Source: Candidatus Woesearchaeota archaeon (GTDB lineage: Archaea > Nanobdellota > Nanobdellia > Woesearchaeales > UBA11576). From it: DNA of 7,486 nt. Position 1 is the first letter of the stretch. The number at the start of each line of letters is the position of its first letter. The translations under genes and the position numbers were made by a program. The notes under the pieces were generated by a model. The model worked only from the letters and a program-made list of their open reading frames with translations, was not told where the DNA came from and did no database searches. Positions 1 to 6,236 of this stretch are shown here, piece after piece. Location of the stretch: NCBI GenBank assembly GCA_019322385.1, contig JAHWIS010000159.1, positions 1 through 7,486 of the forward strand, given 5' to 3'.

Positions 1-2
1 AC

Positions 3-134
3 AAAGGAATAATAGGAAGGCCGACCTCGGCTTTTGACCACAGCATAGACCCAGAGAGAGAAGCTATAATACGCAATACGCATGTCCTGAATAATGCTTT
101 ATTCCTGGAGATGCTTAGGGAATGTGCTATGTAA
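3..134 (+). CDS. 3' end of an unrecognised protein (partial)
   Basis: The third forward frame is open from the left edge to a TAA at 132-134 and encodes the last 43 residues of a protein whose start lies outside the window. The segment reads as ordinary coding sequence (GRPTSAFDHSIDPEREA, then NNALFLEMLREC) and ends in ...ECAM. The other two forward frames hit stops within the first 36 bases. The tail looks soluble, with a likely amphipathic helix at the very C-terminus and no membrane segment. I do not recognise the family, and 43 residues are too few to assign one. The gene converges on the SpoIIM-family gene with only 9 bp between the two stop codons. Confidence 0.6.
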   Translation, partial: KGIIGRPTSAFDHSIDPEREAIIRNTHVLNNALFLEMLRECAM

Positions 135-137
135 TGC

Positions 138-152
138 CTGTTGTTATAACAG
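138..152. terminator. small hairpin in the convergent gap
   Basis: CTGTT (138-142) pairs perfectly with AACAG (148-152) across a 5-nt loop. It sits between the + strand stop at 134 and overlaps the minus-strand stop at 144-146. The position suits a bidirectional 3'-end element. The stem is only 5 bp and there is no clear T-tract on either strand, so a role in termination is tentative. Confidence 0.2.
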
Positions 153-965
153 CGGGCTGACAAACACTTCTAAGAAAGCTGCTACGACAAGAAGCGCAAG
201 AGAAACAACAACAAGATCCAACGAATCCTTAAGGACATTCTTGAACTTTTCGCTCTTGAAGTCATGATTGATGACTGCTATCGATATTATCCCTCCTGCA
301 AGACCTGCAGTGAAGTATGCTATGATCTCTGGTATGCCATGGATCATGTATCTCAGTAGCCCTGCAGATATGCTGGAAATGAATCCGGTGTGCATGGTCG
401 ACCTCACCATGTCACCGACAGCAGCGCCAATGACTGAAGCATTCCAAGTCAATATGAAGATTGCGCCGAATCCATAGAAAAAAGCAAATATCAGGCAGAA
501 GAACAAGACCTTGATGTTATGCCTAAGCAGATCGAACACGCCGTCTGTCTGGTTCACCGCCGCACCTGTAATATCGCTGCTGCTCCAGACGCTTGATAAT
601 GTCTCGGTCTGCACATTGAAGACCTCTGCGACATACGCTTCAGGAAGGAATATATACCAAAGTGCAAATGAGACGACAAATCCGAGAAATAATAAAAGGA
701 AGAACATCATTGCCCTTCCATGCTCCTTGACAAGCAATGACTCTTTCTTTATCTCCATGCTCTTGCGCTCTTCCATCTTTATGATACCATATATCAAGGG
801 AACACAAACCATAGCAGTGAGCGCAATAGAGACAATGCTAGAATATGGTGCAAACACAAAGATGCTCAGCAGGATGGCGATAGAACTGAAAAGTATGCCG
901 ATAAAGAACATCTCAAGAGGCCTTTTCTCTGCCTTGAAAGGTTTTATCAGTCCTTCAAGCACCAT
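144..965 (-). CDS. SpoIIM-family (DUF95) integral membrane protein
   Basis: This is a polytopic membrane protein of 273 aa, read from ATG 965. It belongs to the stage II sporulation protein M (DUF95) family. In Bacillus, SpoIIM belongs to the peptidoglycan-remodelling engulfment complex; in archaea, which do not sporulate, the role is unknown. The N-terminus MVLEGLIKPFKAEKRP is the opening I associate with archaeal members. It is followed by about six hydrophobic segments and the family hallmarks NIKVLFFCLIFAFFYGFGAIF, TWNASVIGAA and, nearer the C-terminus, HGIPEIIAYFTAGLAGG. An in-frame ATG at 986 would add seven residues. ATG 965 is preferred because the TATA box at 993-1000 puts the transcript start at about 970, so transcription would begin downstream of 986. 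It follows the M50-like gene by 44 bp, with its own promoter in that gap. Family assignment is firm and function is not. Confidence 0.88.
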   Translation of the reverse strand: MVLEGLIKPFKAEKRPLEMFFIGILFSSIAILLSIFVFAPYSSIVSIALTAMVCVPLIYGIIKMEERKSMEIKKESLLVKEHGRAMMFFLLLFLGFVVSFALWYIFLPEAYVAEVFNVQTETLSSVWSSSDITGAAVNQTDGVFDLLRHNIKVLFFCLIFAFFYGFGAIFILTWNASVIGAAVGDMVRSTMHTGFISSISAGLLRYMIHGIPEIIAYFTAGLAGGIISIAVINHDFKSEKFKNVLKDSLDLVVVSLALLVVAAFLEVFVSPLL

Positions 966-992
966 TTTATGGGATAGAATCAGCATCTCAAG

Positions 993-1000
993 TTTAAATA
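993..1000 (-). promoter_or_regulatory. TATA box of the SpoIIM-family gene
   Basis: Read on the minus strand this is TATTTAAA preceded by purine-rich GAAAGG, a good archaeal TATA/BRE pair. Its centre lies about 31 bp from ATG 965, predicting a leader of only a few bases. It falls between the stop of the upstream gene (1010-1012) and the SpoIIM start, so the membrane gene can be transcribed separately from the block upstream. Confidence 0.6.
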
Positions 1001-1009
1001 CCTTTCCCT

Positions 1010-2104
1010 TTAAGATGCATGCGCGCTTGCTTCATAATCACTGTATTCAAGCTCATAGTTCTTGACAATGCGAACAATACCGTATCCGATGAAGATGGAT
1101 GAGACGACAATCAGCGCTGTGACCGCTGAATACGGCGTGCTGAGAACAGTGAAATCATCTAGTGCAATGAGCATTGAAAATCCGAACATCATGTGTGCAA
1201 TACGTTTTGCAAAATCATTCCCCATGAAATAGATGAGAAGCGAGATGATTACAGTCAGAAGAAAACCGGCCAGAGTGATGAATGTGCTGCCTGATGCGCT
1301 CTCACACGTAATGTGCGTCACTGCCTGTCCAATGCCGAAGCTTGTCGTGTGCGAGCAGCCGAATGATTTTGCTGCGAGGCTGTGGCCAAGCTCATGCACA
1401 CCAAGCGTCCCAAGCATAATAAAGATGCTGATGCTGAGAATGAAGAAACCAAGCTTGAATACTTCTGCGATGACAGGTATGTGATGCTTTGTAATCTCTT
1501 GTGCAGATGCTCGGATGCTGCTGTCCTGCCAGAAGAGATAGAGAAGGTACAGCACCGCAATGTTAGGAATGAACCAGAACGAATTTGTGTGGGCGATTCC
1601 CGCAGCATAGGAAATGACAGAAGTCACTGCAAGCAACAACCCGTATGCCATACCTGCAAAGCTCATCTTCTTAATGATATCGTTGTCTACAAAGCCCAGA
1701 TGGAAAAATACACCCATAAGGACAAGACCTGTAATCACGTCGCTGACAACTGCAAGGTTGTTGAAAAGCAGAAATGCGTTGATGCTCATTATGAATACAG
1801 GTATCAGATAATAGATATGCCTGTGCCCTGATAGTACAACACCTGTATAGAACCAGACTCCGAGGAAAATAAGGTTGAATATAGGGCCTATGATCATGTT
1901 GTCTGCTTTAGATATATCTATAATGCCGAAGGACCATAATATGTTGATCAGCGCGACCACAAGGAATGCTCCTGAAAGCAGATAGAAAGGTTTCTTGAGC
2001 AGGTTCTTTTTTTCTTTTCCTAACTTCAGAGCAAGGAGTACTGAAGCAACAGAAACTGCGACCTGGCTCAGGCCATTTATGATGATTACTGGTTCAAAAG
2101 CCAT
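1010..2104 (-). CDS. M50-like (site-2-protease-type) membrane metalloprotease
   Basis: This is a 364-aa, strongly hydrophobic protein with many predicted membrane segments. Residues 237-241 are HELGH, the zinc-binding HExxH signature, inside a hydrophobic helix (IFIMLGTLGVHELGH). LDDF follows at about 315-318, at the place where M50/site-2 proteases carry the Asp that supplies the third zinc ligand. Both motifs lie in or next to membrane helices, which fits intramembrane proteolysis. The first 230 residues are about six further hydrophobic segments of no recognised family, so this is a divergent M50-like protein with an N-terminal membrane extension. It has no PDZ or CBS domain. It lies 24 bp after the 49-aa gene on the same strand and is probably cotranscribed with it. 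A Cys pair (C250, C267) just after the active site is notable. The substrate is unknown. Membrane protease is likely; activity is inferred from motifs. Confidence 0.78.
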   Translation of the reverse strand: MAFEPVIIINGLSQVAVSVASVLLALKLGKEKKNLLKKPFYLLSGAFLVVALINILWSFGIIDISKADNMIIGPIFNLIFLGVWFYTGVVLSGHRHIYYLIPVFIMSINAFLLFNNLAVVSDVITGLVLMGVFFHLGFVDNDIIKKMSFAGMAYGLLLAVTSVISYAAGIAHTNSFWFIPNIAVLYLLYLFWQDSSIRASAQEITKHHIPVIAEVFKLGFFILSISIFIMLGTLGVHELGHSLAAKSFGCSHTTSFGIGQAVTHITCESASGSTFITLAGFLLTVIISLLIYFMGNDFAKRIAHMMFGFSMLIALDDFTVLSTPYSAVTALIVVSSIFIGYGIVRIVKNYELEYSDYEASAHAS

Positions 2105-2128
2105 AAGACCACTTCAGGATTATCTTTA

Positions 2129-2278
2129 TTATTTCTCGCAAAGGGACTCAAACTCTTCTTTGAAATCCTCTTTGCTGATGACCCCTTCCTTTACAAGAAT
2201 GTTCACAAGGGCCTCAATCTTCAGTTCGTTCATCCTTGAACTGGCTTTGAGATCGACTATCTCCTCTTTCTCTTCCAT
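2129..2278 (-). CDS. 49-aa acidic helical small protein
   Basis: This short reading frame starts at ATG 2278 (MEEKEEIVDLKASSRMNELK) and ends ...EFESLCEK at TAA 2129-2131, with a second in-frame TAA directly after. The protein is acidic and predicted almost entirely helical: a charged N-terminal helix, then LVNILVKEGVISKEDFKEEF, a helix-turn-helix pattern common in small helical proteins. A GAGGA ribosome site lies between the upstream stop (2291-2293) and this ATG. The gene sits 12 bp after the nuclease-like gene and 24 bp before the protease gene, as expected inside an operon. No function can be assigned. It may be a small partner of a neighbouring protein, which is inference. Confidence 0.68.
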   Translation of the reverse strand: MEEKEEIVDLKASSRMNELKIEALVNILVKEGVISKEDFKEEFESLCEK

Positions 2279-2290
2279 AGTCTATTCCTC

Positions 2291-2767
2291 TTATTCTAAA
2301 AACATAACTTCGCAAAGCTTTTTCTTCTTCACGACCTTTGACCATCTCTCTTTTTCTGGAGTTGGCCTGTCTATGACAAAGAAGGACTTCTTGTTGAGCC
2401 TGTCAAACACAAAGTAGTCGGGCACAGCATTGACCTTTATCGAGACCTTCTGGATCTTCTTGTATTTCCTTTCTGGAATTATGTCAAGAACTGTCTTGAG
2501 CCTCTTCTTGTGATCAGACAGGATCTTCTCATGGAAGGGTATTGACTCTATCACGTGCTCCTTGAAATGCCGCTCACGATGATGATCTACCTTGTGAGAT
2601 GTCCTGCTGCGATGGAAGATATGTGGGTTCTTTGCCTGGAGCCGCAGCTTGCGCAGATGGTCCTCATGCCACTTTATCTCCTCTTCCAGGTCCAGCTTGA
2701 AATAAGGCTCTGCAAGAAATACCCTGTATTGATGGGTCCTGAAATGGTGTATTGAGGATGCTTTCAT
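2291..2767 (-). CDS. His-rich protein with degenerate VRR-NUC-like C-terminus
   Basis: This is a basic 158-aa soluble protein. Residues 1-86 contain 14 histidines (for example HFRTH, KVDHHRERHFKEH) and are probably helical, with no domain I recognise. Residues from about 105 resemble the PD-(D/E)xK VRR-NUC fold: a strand ending in VPDYFVFD (PD at 116-117), then FFVI, then a conserved-looking Trp at 142 in EKERW and a final strand. In active VRR-NUC enzymes the second strand carries an ExK triad; here the aligned residues read IDR, so catalysis is doubtful. Its own TATA box lies about 28 bp upstream of ATG 2767, giving an almost leaderless mRNA and fixing the start. It appears to be the first gene of an operon with the 49-aa protein and the protease. 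The gene is confident; the fold is tentative. Confidence 0.72.
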   Translation of the reverse strand: MKASSIHHFRTHQYRVFLAEPYFKLDLEEEIKWHEDHLRKLRLQAKNPHIFHRSRTSHKVDHHRERHFKEHVIESIPFHEKILSDHKKRLKTVLDIIPERKYKKIQKVSIKVNAVPDYFVFDRLNKKSFFVIDRPTPEKERWSKVVKKKKLCEVMFLE

Positions 2768-2790
2768 CTCAATCGTGCTTTAGGGATTGG

Positions 2791-2800
2791 TTTATATAAA
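2791..2800 (-). promoter_or_regulatory. TATA box of the minus-strand operon
   Basis: On the minus strand this reads TTTATATAAA, a near-ideal archaeal TATA box, preceded by A-rich sequence (GAAAATA). Its centre is 28 bp from ATG 2767, predicting transcription from about 2770 and a nearly leaderless first gene. It is the minus-strand half of a divergent promoter region. Confidence 0.65.
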
Positions 2801-2835
2801 TATTTTCATTTAAAAATGTGAAAATTTCTCGGATG

Positions 2836-2845
2836 GCTGATCAGC
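2836..2845. promoter_or_regulatory. 10-bp palindrome between divergent promoters
   Basis: GCTGATCAGC is a perfect dyad. It lies between the minus-strand TATA box (2791-2800) and the + strand TATA box (2876-2885), a suitable place for a dimeric regulator acting on both transcripts. The 7-mer ATCAGCT within and beside it (2840-2846) recurs at 2899-2905, just before the predicted + strand transcription start. The site is short and no regulator gene is visible, so the operator role is a guess. Confidence 0.25.
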
Positions 2846-2849
2846 TGTG

Positions 2850-2874
2850 AAAACATGTCAAAACTTAGCAAAAC
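2850..2874 (+). repeat. three AAAAC tracts at exact 10-bp spacing
   Basis: AAAAC occurs at 2850-2854, 2860-2864 and 2870-2874, one per helical turn, ending 1 bp before the + strand TATA box. Phased A-tracts bend DNA, so this may be a curved upstream element or a repeated binding site on one face of the helix. Confidence 0.4.
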
Positions 2875-2875
2875 C

Positions 2876-2885
2876 TTTAAATATA
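2876..2885 (+). promoter_or_regulatory. TATA box of the first coiled-coil gene
   Basis: TTTAAATATA preceded by AAAACC (BRE-like). The expected transcription start, about 25 bp downstream, falls at the 9-mer ATTGTAGTA (2906-2914). That 9-mer occurs at the same distance from the TATA box of the second coiled-coil gene. The leader to the proposed start at 2972 would be about 65 nt. Confidence 0.6.
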
Positions 2886-2956
2886 CAATAATCAAGTTAT
2901 CAGCTATTGTAGTAGATTTAGGTAGTTAAGGCTTTAGGCTACATAGAACAGACAAA

Positions 2957-2963
2957 AGGGGTG
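2957..2963 (+). promoter_or_regulatory. ribosome-binding site AGGGGTG deciding a non-ATG start
   Basis: AGGGGTG resembles the archaeal GGAGGTG consensus. It lies 8 nt before ATT 2972, the only in-frame codon resembling a start upstream of ATG 3074. The same AAGGGGTG sequence precedes the TTG start of the second coiled-coil gene. Confidence 0.5.
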
Positions 2964-2971
2964 CCAGGAAC

Positions 2972-4060
2972 ATTTTTGGCAAAAAGAAAAAAAAGCAAGA
3001 AGAGGCAAAGGAAGAGGAAGACACTTCTGAAGATTCTGACCAGGGCTCTGGCGGTTCTGGCGGCGATTCTGAGATGAACGTAGGCAGTCTAGTCGCAGAG
3101 ATAGCCAAGATAAAGGCAACGCTCGATTCTTTCAAAGAGATAAGGAAAGCCAATGCAGAACGCTTCGCAACAATGAATGAGCAGATAGGTGAGATCCGCG
3201 GGCAGGTAATGGATGTCAACCGGAACATGGGCACTCTTGAAGTGAAGACAACAAAGGCAGCAGACCTTGTGGAATCTGTCCATCCTGACAAGCTCATGAT
3301 ACAGGTGCAGAAGTCTGACGGAAAGGTAGAAGGGCTGCGCGGGCTCGTAGAGAGCAAGGACGCGATGATACAGAACATAATGGAGCAGCTGAAGAACATG
3401 CGAAACCAGATGAAGGTCTTCAAAGGCATTGAAGAGGTACTGAAGCTCAACGAAGAGGTCAAGACTGAAGTCCTCAACATGAAAAAGCTCACAGCAGTTG
3501 TCGAAAGGCATTCTGACAGGGTCGAGAATGTGTTTGTCGAGTCTCAGAAAACATTCAAGGAGTTCAATGAGCTCATCGGAAAGATGTCTACTGTGCAGAG
3601 CCAGATAAAGGAGACAGGCGAAAAGGTCGACAAGGTAGAGGTCAAGCTAGCAAAGTTCATCGAAAAGAAGGAATTCGAGAAGAGGCTGAATGAGGTAGAG
3701 AAGCTCGGCAAGAGGATGAAGGCAATAGCAGACGCTGCAGAGAGCGGCCTAAAGAGCCTAGGCACGAACTTCAATGAGGCAAAAGGTGAGCTCAAAGGAG
3801 CTTTTGATGAAAGGCTTCAGCGGGCAGAGACGCTATCGAATGCATTAGCAAAGCTGCTGCAAGAAAATCCTATGTTCGCAAAAGGGCTGGACCTCGGCAA
3901 GTATCTTCAGATGGATATGCAGGGCGGCGGCAGCGAGGTCAATACTGAAGCGCCGGCAGAGGGCGGTGGAGATGCAGGTGGAGAAGCTGGAGGAGAAGCC
4001 GGCGGGGATGCTGGTGGAGCCGCTGCAGGAGATGGAGGAGAAAAGCCAGAAGGATCATAG
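2972..4060 (+). CDS. long coiled-coil protein with lysine head and Gly-rich acidic tail
   Basis: Read from ATT 2972 this is 362 aa; the first ATG is at 3074 (328 aa). The upstream frame is open from 2930 and encodes FGKKKKKQEEAKEEEDTSED and a Gly/Ser linker. It is preceded by a ribosome site, so the longer form is preferred. A GTG at 2961 is out of frame and would reach this frame only through a -1 shift on the A8 run (2987-2994). Residues about 35-300 are a nearly continuous charged heptad coil with no membrane segment. The first part is well ordered (ERFATMNEQIGEIRG, DLVESVHPDKL, KVFKGIEEVLKLNEEVK) and matches a family I associate with DPANN archaea. It bears a vague likeness to archaellum accessory FlaC/FlaD coils, not enough for a name. 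The last 30 residues are GG(D/E)A tetrapeptide repeats. It is likely cytoplasmic or membrane-peripheral and structural or scaffolding; function is unknown. Confidence 0.85.
   Translation: MFGKKKKKQEEAKEEEDTSEDSDQGSGGSGGDSEMNVGSLVAEIAKIKATLDSFKEIRKANAERFATMNEQIGEIRGQVMDVNRNMGTLEVKTTKAADLVESVHPDKLMIQVQKSDGKVEGLRGLVESKDAMIQNIMEQLKNMRNQMKVFKGIEEVLKLNEEVKTEVLNMKKLTAVVERHSDRVENVFVESQKTFKEFNELIGKMSTVQSQIKETGEKVDKVEVKLAKFIEKKEFEKRLNEVEKLGKRMKAIADAAESGLKSLGTNFNEAKGELKGAFDERLQRAETLSNALAKLLQENPMFAKGLDLGKYLQMDMQGGGSEVNTEAPAEGGGDAGGEAGGEAGGDAGGAAAGDGGEKPEGS
3957..4043 (+). repeat. GG(D/E)A-coding repeat tract
   Basis: Imperfect 12-bp units (GGHGGNGANGCN-like) encode GGDAGGEAGGEAGGDAGG at the C-terminus of the coiled-coil protein. 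The tail is flexible, acidic and probably prone to length change by replication slippage. The same composition keeps another frame open here, which falsely extends the next gene upstream. Confidence 0.6.
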
Positions 4061-4061
4061 T

Positions 4062-4100
4062 TTGCTTTATCGTTTTTATCATGTCATGTTCATTTTTGTT
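4062..4100 (+). terminator. T-rich 3' region after the coiled-coil gene
   Basis: Directly after the stop (4058-4060) come repeated T-tracts (CTTTATCG, CGTTTTTATC, CATTTTTGTT), which is how many archaeal transcripts end without a hairpin. The same stretch must hold the promoter of the next gene. TTTTTATC at 4073-4080 is the best, but weak, TATA candidate and would start transcription near 4101. Confidence 0.4.
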
Positions 4101-6236
4101 ATGGGGGTCAATGATACGACAATGCATAGGAATATCACTGTGGAAAGCAGAAAAGGTGCTTTTTGTTTGTTGGTGGCACTGCTTCTTTTGAGCTTGGCAG
4201 CTGTCCAGGTATCTGCACTGATTCAGACAGATATAATTTATACCATGGATGATACTTATGTAAACAACAGTGCAGGAACTACTAATTACGATGGCCAAAG
4301 CCTGAAAGCAGGCAAGACCGGCAGCGAAACACTCGAAACCTGGTTCCGTTTTGACCTTTCAGACCCATCAGGCTATTATGTTGTTGACGCTGTCTTGTAT
4401 ACATATGTTTATTCTGCAACTAACAGCAAATCATATGACTTGCGAAATTCTTCAAATGTTGATTGGACAGAAACAAACCTGACGTGGAACAATAAGCCAA
4501 GCTATGGTGGTTCTGTGGCCCAGAACACGATAGGCGCTTCAGGATGGTTCAGCTGGACTATAACAGGCACATATTCTGATTTTTTCAGCTCTGGCGAGAG
4601 CTATGCTGCGTATGCACTAACAGAAACAGGGGCTGCAACTGCATGGGTCGTGATTGAAGACAAGGAAGATAGCCAGTCAACAGGAAATGTACCTTATCTG
4701 AATCTTACTATGATGATACCTGAGGTATATCTCCTCTCACCGGCTGATCCATATAATACATATGACACTTCAATCACTTTCCAGTACAACACCACAGATG
4801 CAGGAAATATTGTTAATTGCTCTCTTATCTTTGATGGCGCGGTCAACATGACAAACTCAAGCGTTGTGGAGAACACTACATCGATTTTTACTCTTTCAAA
4901 CATATTTCCTGGCGACCACAATTGGACAGTTAAGTGTTATGACAGCAACAGGGTTGTGTATGAGATTGAGCCAGCAAAAAGGGATATTACAGTTCTTGCA
5001 AGCATTGAGTGGTACAATCCAAGCTCTGCGACGCCTCTTGATATAGGAAACGTTGTGATCGGAGGCGCTGATCCAAGCGGATCAAGACAGATATATTCAA
5101 ACAATACAAACAACAATGTACAGTTAAGCTGCGCGAGTGGGGACTGCAGCGTAATCACGACAAACTGGTCGACAAAAGACATGGCAAGCACTGATGTGGA
5201 GACTGTCTATTTCAACTGCTCGACTGATATTGGTGGAAGCTTCCAGGCAGATTTTGAGCTTACTTCTGATCAGGATGGAACAGCAGACACGCTCACTGTT
5301 AACTGCTCGATACTTGCTCCTGACCTGCGCATAAATTCAACAAATATAACATTCAGCGATAATACACCTACAGAAAACCAGGTAGTGACCATAACTGCAG
5401 GCATATACAATGATGGCACGTCTACTGCAACAGATGCTGTGGTGCGATTCTATGAAGGTCATTATTCGACAGGACCTCAGATAGGTAGCGACCACACAAT
5501 TAACCTAAGTGCTGGTGATTCGACCACAGTGCAGGAAAACTGGACTGCAAAAGTAGGGGAATACGACATCTATGTTGTGCTTGATCCCCCTGTCGACACC
5601 AATGGGTCTATAGTTGAGAGCAATGAAGCAAACAATTATGCTTACCAGACAATAGATGTGTCGATGTGGACCATCTTTGTCGGGAATGTCACTGGCTGGC
5701 TGGCACTCCAGACTGCGCAGAACCAGACTGTGATGAAATGGAATGTCAGTGACACGACAGACAGCCTGGTATACGCGACAGATACTGACAGCAACCCTGA
5801 CTTCAGCTCATTGAAGGCGTTCAGCAGGAACACGACCGGAAGCTACATGGCAGATGATTTCACAGAGTTTGATAATGCAGTGAACTCTTCATCTTATCCT
5901 GATTCACTCAACCTTACATTTACAAGCGGAGGAAATCCGATTGCAACAGGAACATTCAGCGTCTTCGGGACAACGATCAATAATGTTCCGCTGATAAACA
6001 GCACCAACTCTTCAACCTTTGTGACTGGCATACTCTGGGACAGCAGCGATGATTCTAATAGCAACAACCAGTTCGACAACACATCAAAGGAGGATGTCAT
6101 CTTTGTCACTAGAGTGAACCAATCAAAGCAGGGAATGTATGGATTCTATGATTATGAGCTGAAGGTAGCTTCAAGGCTGAAGAATTATAAAACTCCTGAT
6201 GTTCTCACAGTGACATTCTACACAGAGATAAAGTAG
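4101..6236 (+). CDS. large secreted surface protein: DNRLRE, Ig-like, CARDB and C-terminal domains
   Basis: This is 711 aa from ATG 4101. The frame is open back to 3966, but that part is a shadow of the preceding Gly-rich tail. ATG 4122 (after GGGGGT) and 4086 are other possible starts. A signal peptide (basic SRKGA, hydrophobic LLVALLLLSLAAV) probably cleaves after VSA at about residue 39. In order: residues 44-204 DNRLRE-like (DDTYVNNSAGTTNYDG, FRFDLS, DWTETNLTWNNKP); 207-299 Ig-like (TVKCYDSN); about 300-405 another beta domain; 406-519 CARDB-like (APDLRINSTNITFS, AGIYNDG, IVESNEANNYAYQ); 522-711 a C-terminal domain (FVGNVTGWLALQ, TGILWDSSDDSN, EDVIFVTRVN, YGFYDYELKV) I associate with DPANN surface proteins. 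About thirty N-x-S/T sequons suggest heavy N-glycosylation. It has no C-terminal membrane anchor, so it is released or held non-covalently. An adhesin or surface-layer-associated role is inferred. Confidence 0.85.
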   Translation: MGVNDTTMHRNITVESRKGAFCLLVALLLLSLAAVQVSALIQTDIIYTMDDTYVNNSAGTTNYDGQSLKAGKTGSETLETWFRFDLSDPSGYYVVDAVLYTYVYSATNSKSYDLRNSSNVDWTETNLTWNNKPSYGGSVAQNTIGASGWFSWTITGTYSDFFSSGESYAAYALTETGAATAWVVIEDKEDSQSTGNVPYLNLTMMIPEVYLLSPADPYNTYDTSITFQYNTTDAGNIVNCSLIFDGAVNMTNSSVVENTTSIFTLSNIFPGDHNWTVKCYDSNRVVYEIEPAKRDITVLASIEWYNPSSATPLDIGNVVIGGADPSGSRQIYSNNTNNNVQLSCASGDCSVITTNWSTKDMASTDVETVYFNCSTDIGGSFQADFELTSDQDGTADTLTVNCSILAPDLRINSTNITFSDNTPTENQVVTITAGIYNDGTSTATDAVVRFYEGHYSTGPQIGSDHTINLSAGDSTTVQENWTAKVGEYDIYVVLDPPVDTNGSIVESNEANNYAYQTIDVSMWTIFVGNVTGWLALQTAQNQTVMKWNVSDTTDSLVYATDTDSNPDFSSLKAFSRNTTGSYMADDFTEFDNAVNSSSYPDSLNLTFTSGGNPIATGTFSVFGTTINNVPLINSTNSSTFVTGILWDSSDDSNSNNQFDNTSKEDVIFVTRVNQSKQGMYGFYDYELKVASRLKNYKTPDVLTVTFYTEIK

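Noticed and set aside
1382..1831. Open frame of 149 codons on the + strand
   Set aside because: It lies antisense within the M50-like protease gene. Its product is cysteine- and charge-rich with no pattern, while the opposite strand has clear membrane helices and HELGH.
2961..3077. Short frame from GTG 2961 (VPGTFLAKRKK..., 38 codons)
   Set aside because: The GTG is embedded in the ribosome site itself and the product is very basic with no recognisable pattern. It is kept only as the alternative route into the main frame by slippage.
2926..3511. Overlapping minus-strand frames opposite the coiled-coil gene
   Set aside because: They are low-complexity Ser/Leu/Phe-rich products, the usual mirror of a Lys/Glu-rich coiled coil, and have no promoter.
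3966..4100. Upstream extension of the surface-protein gene overlapping the coiled-coil tail
   Set aside because: The frame stays open because the GGA/GGT-rich repeat has no stops in this register. The peptide (MEMQVEKLEEKPAG) is not signal-like and precedes a clear signal peptide, so an internal ATG is the likely start.
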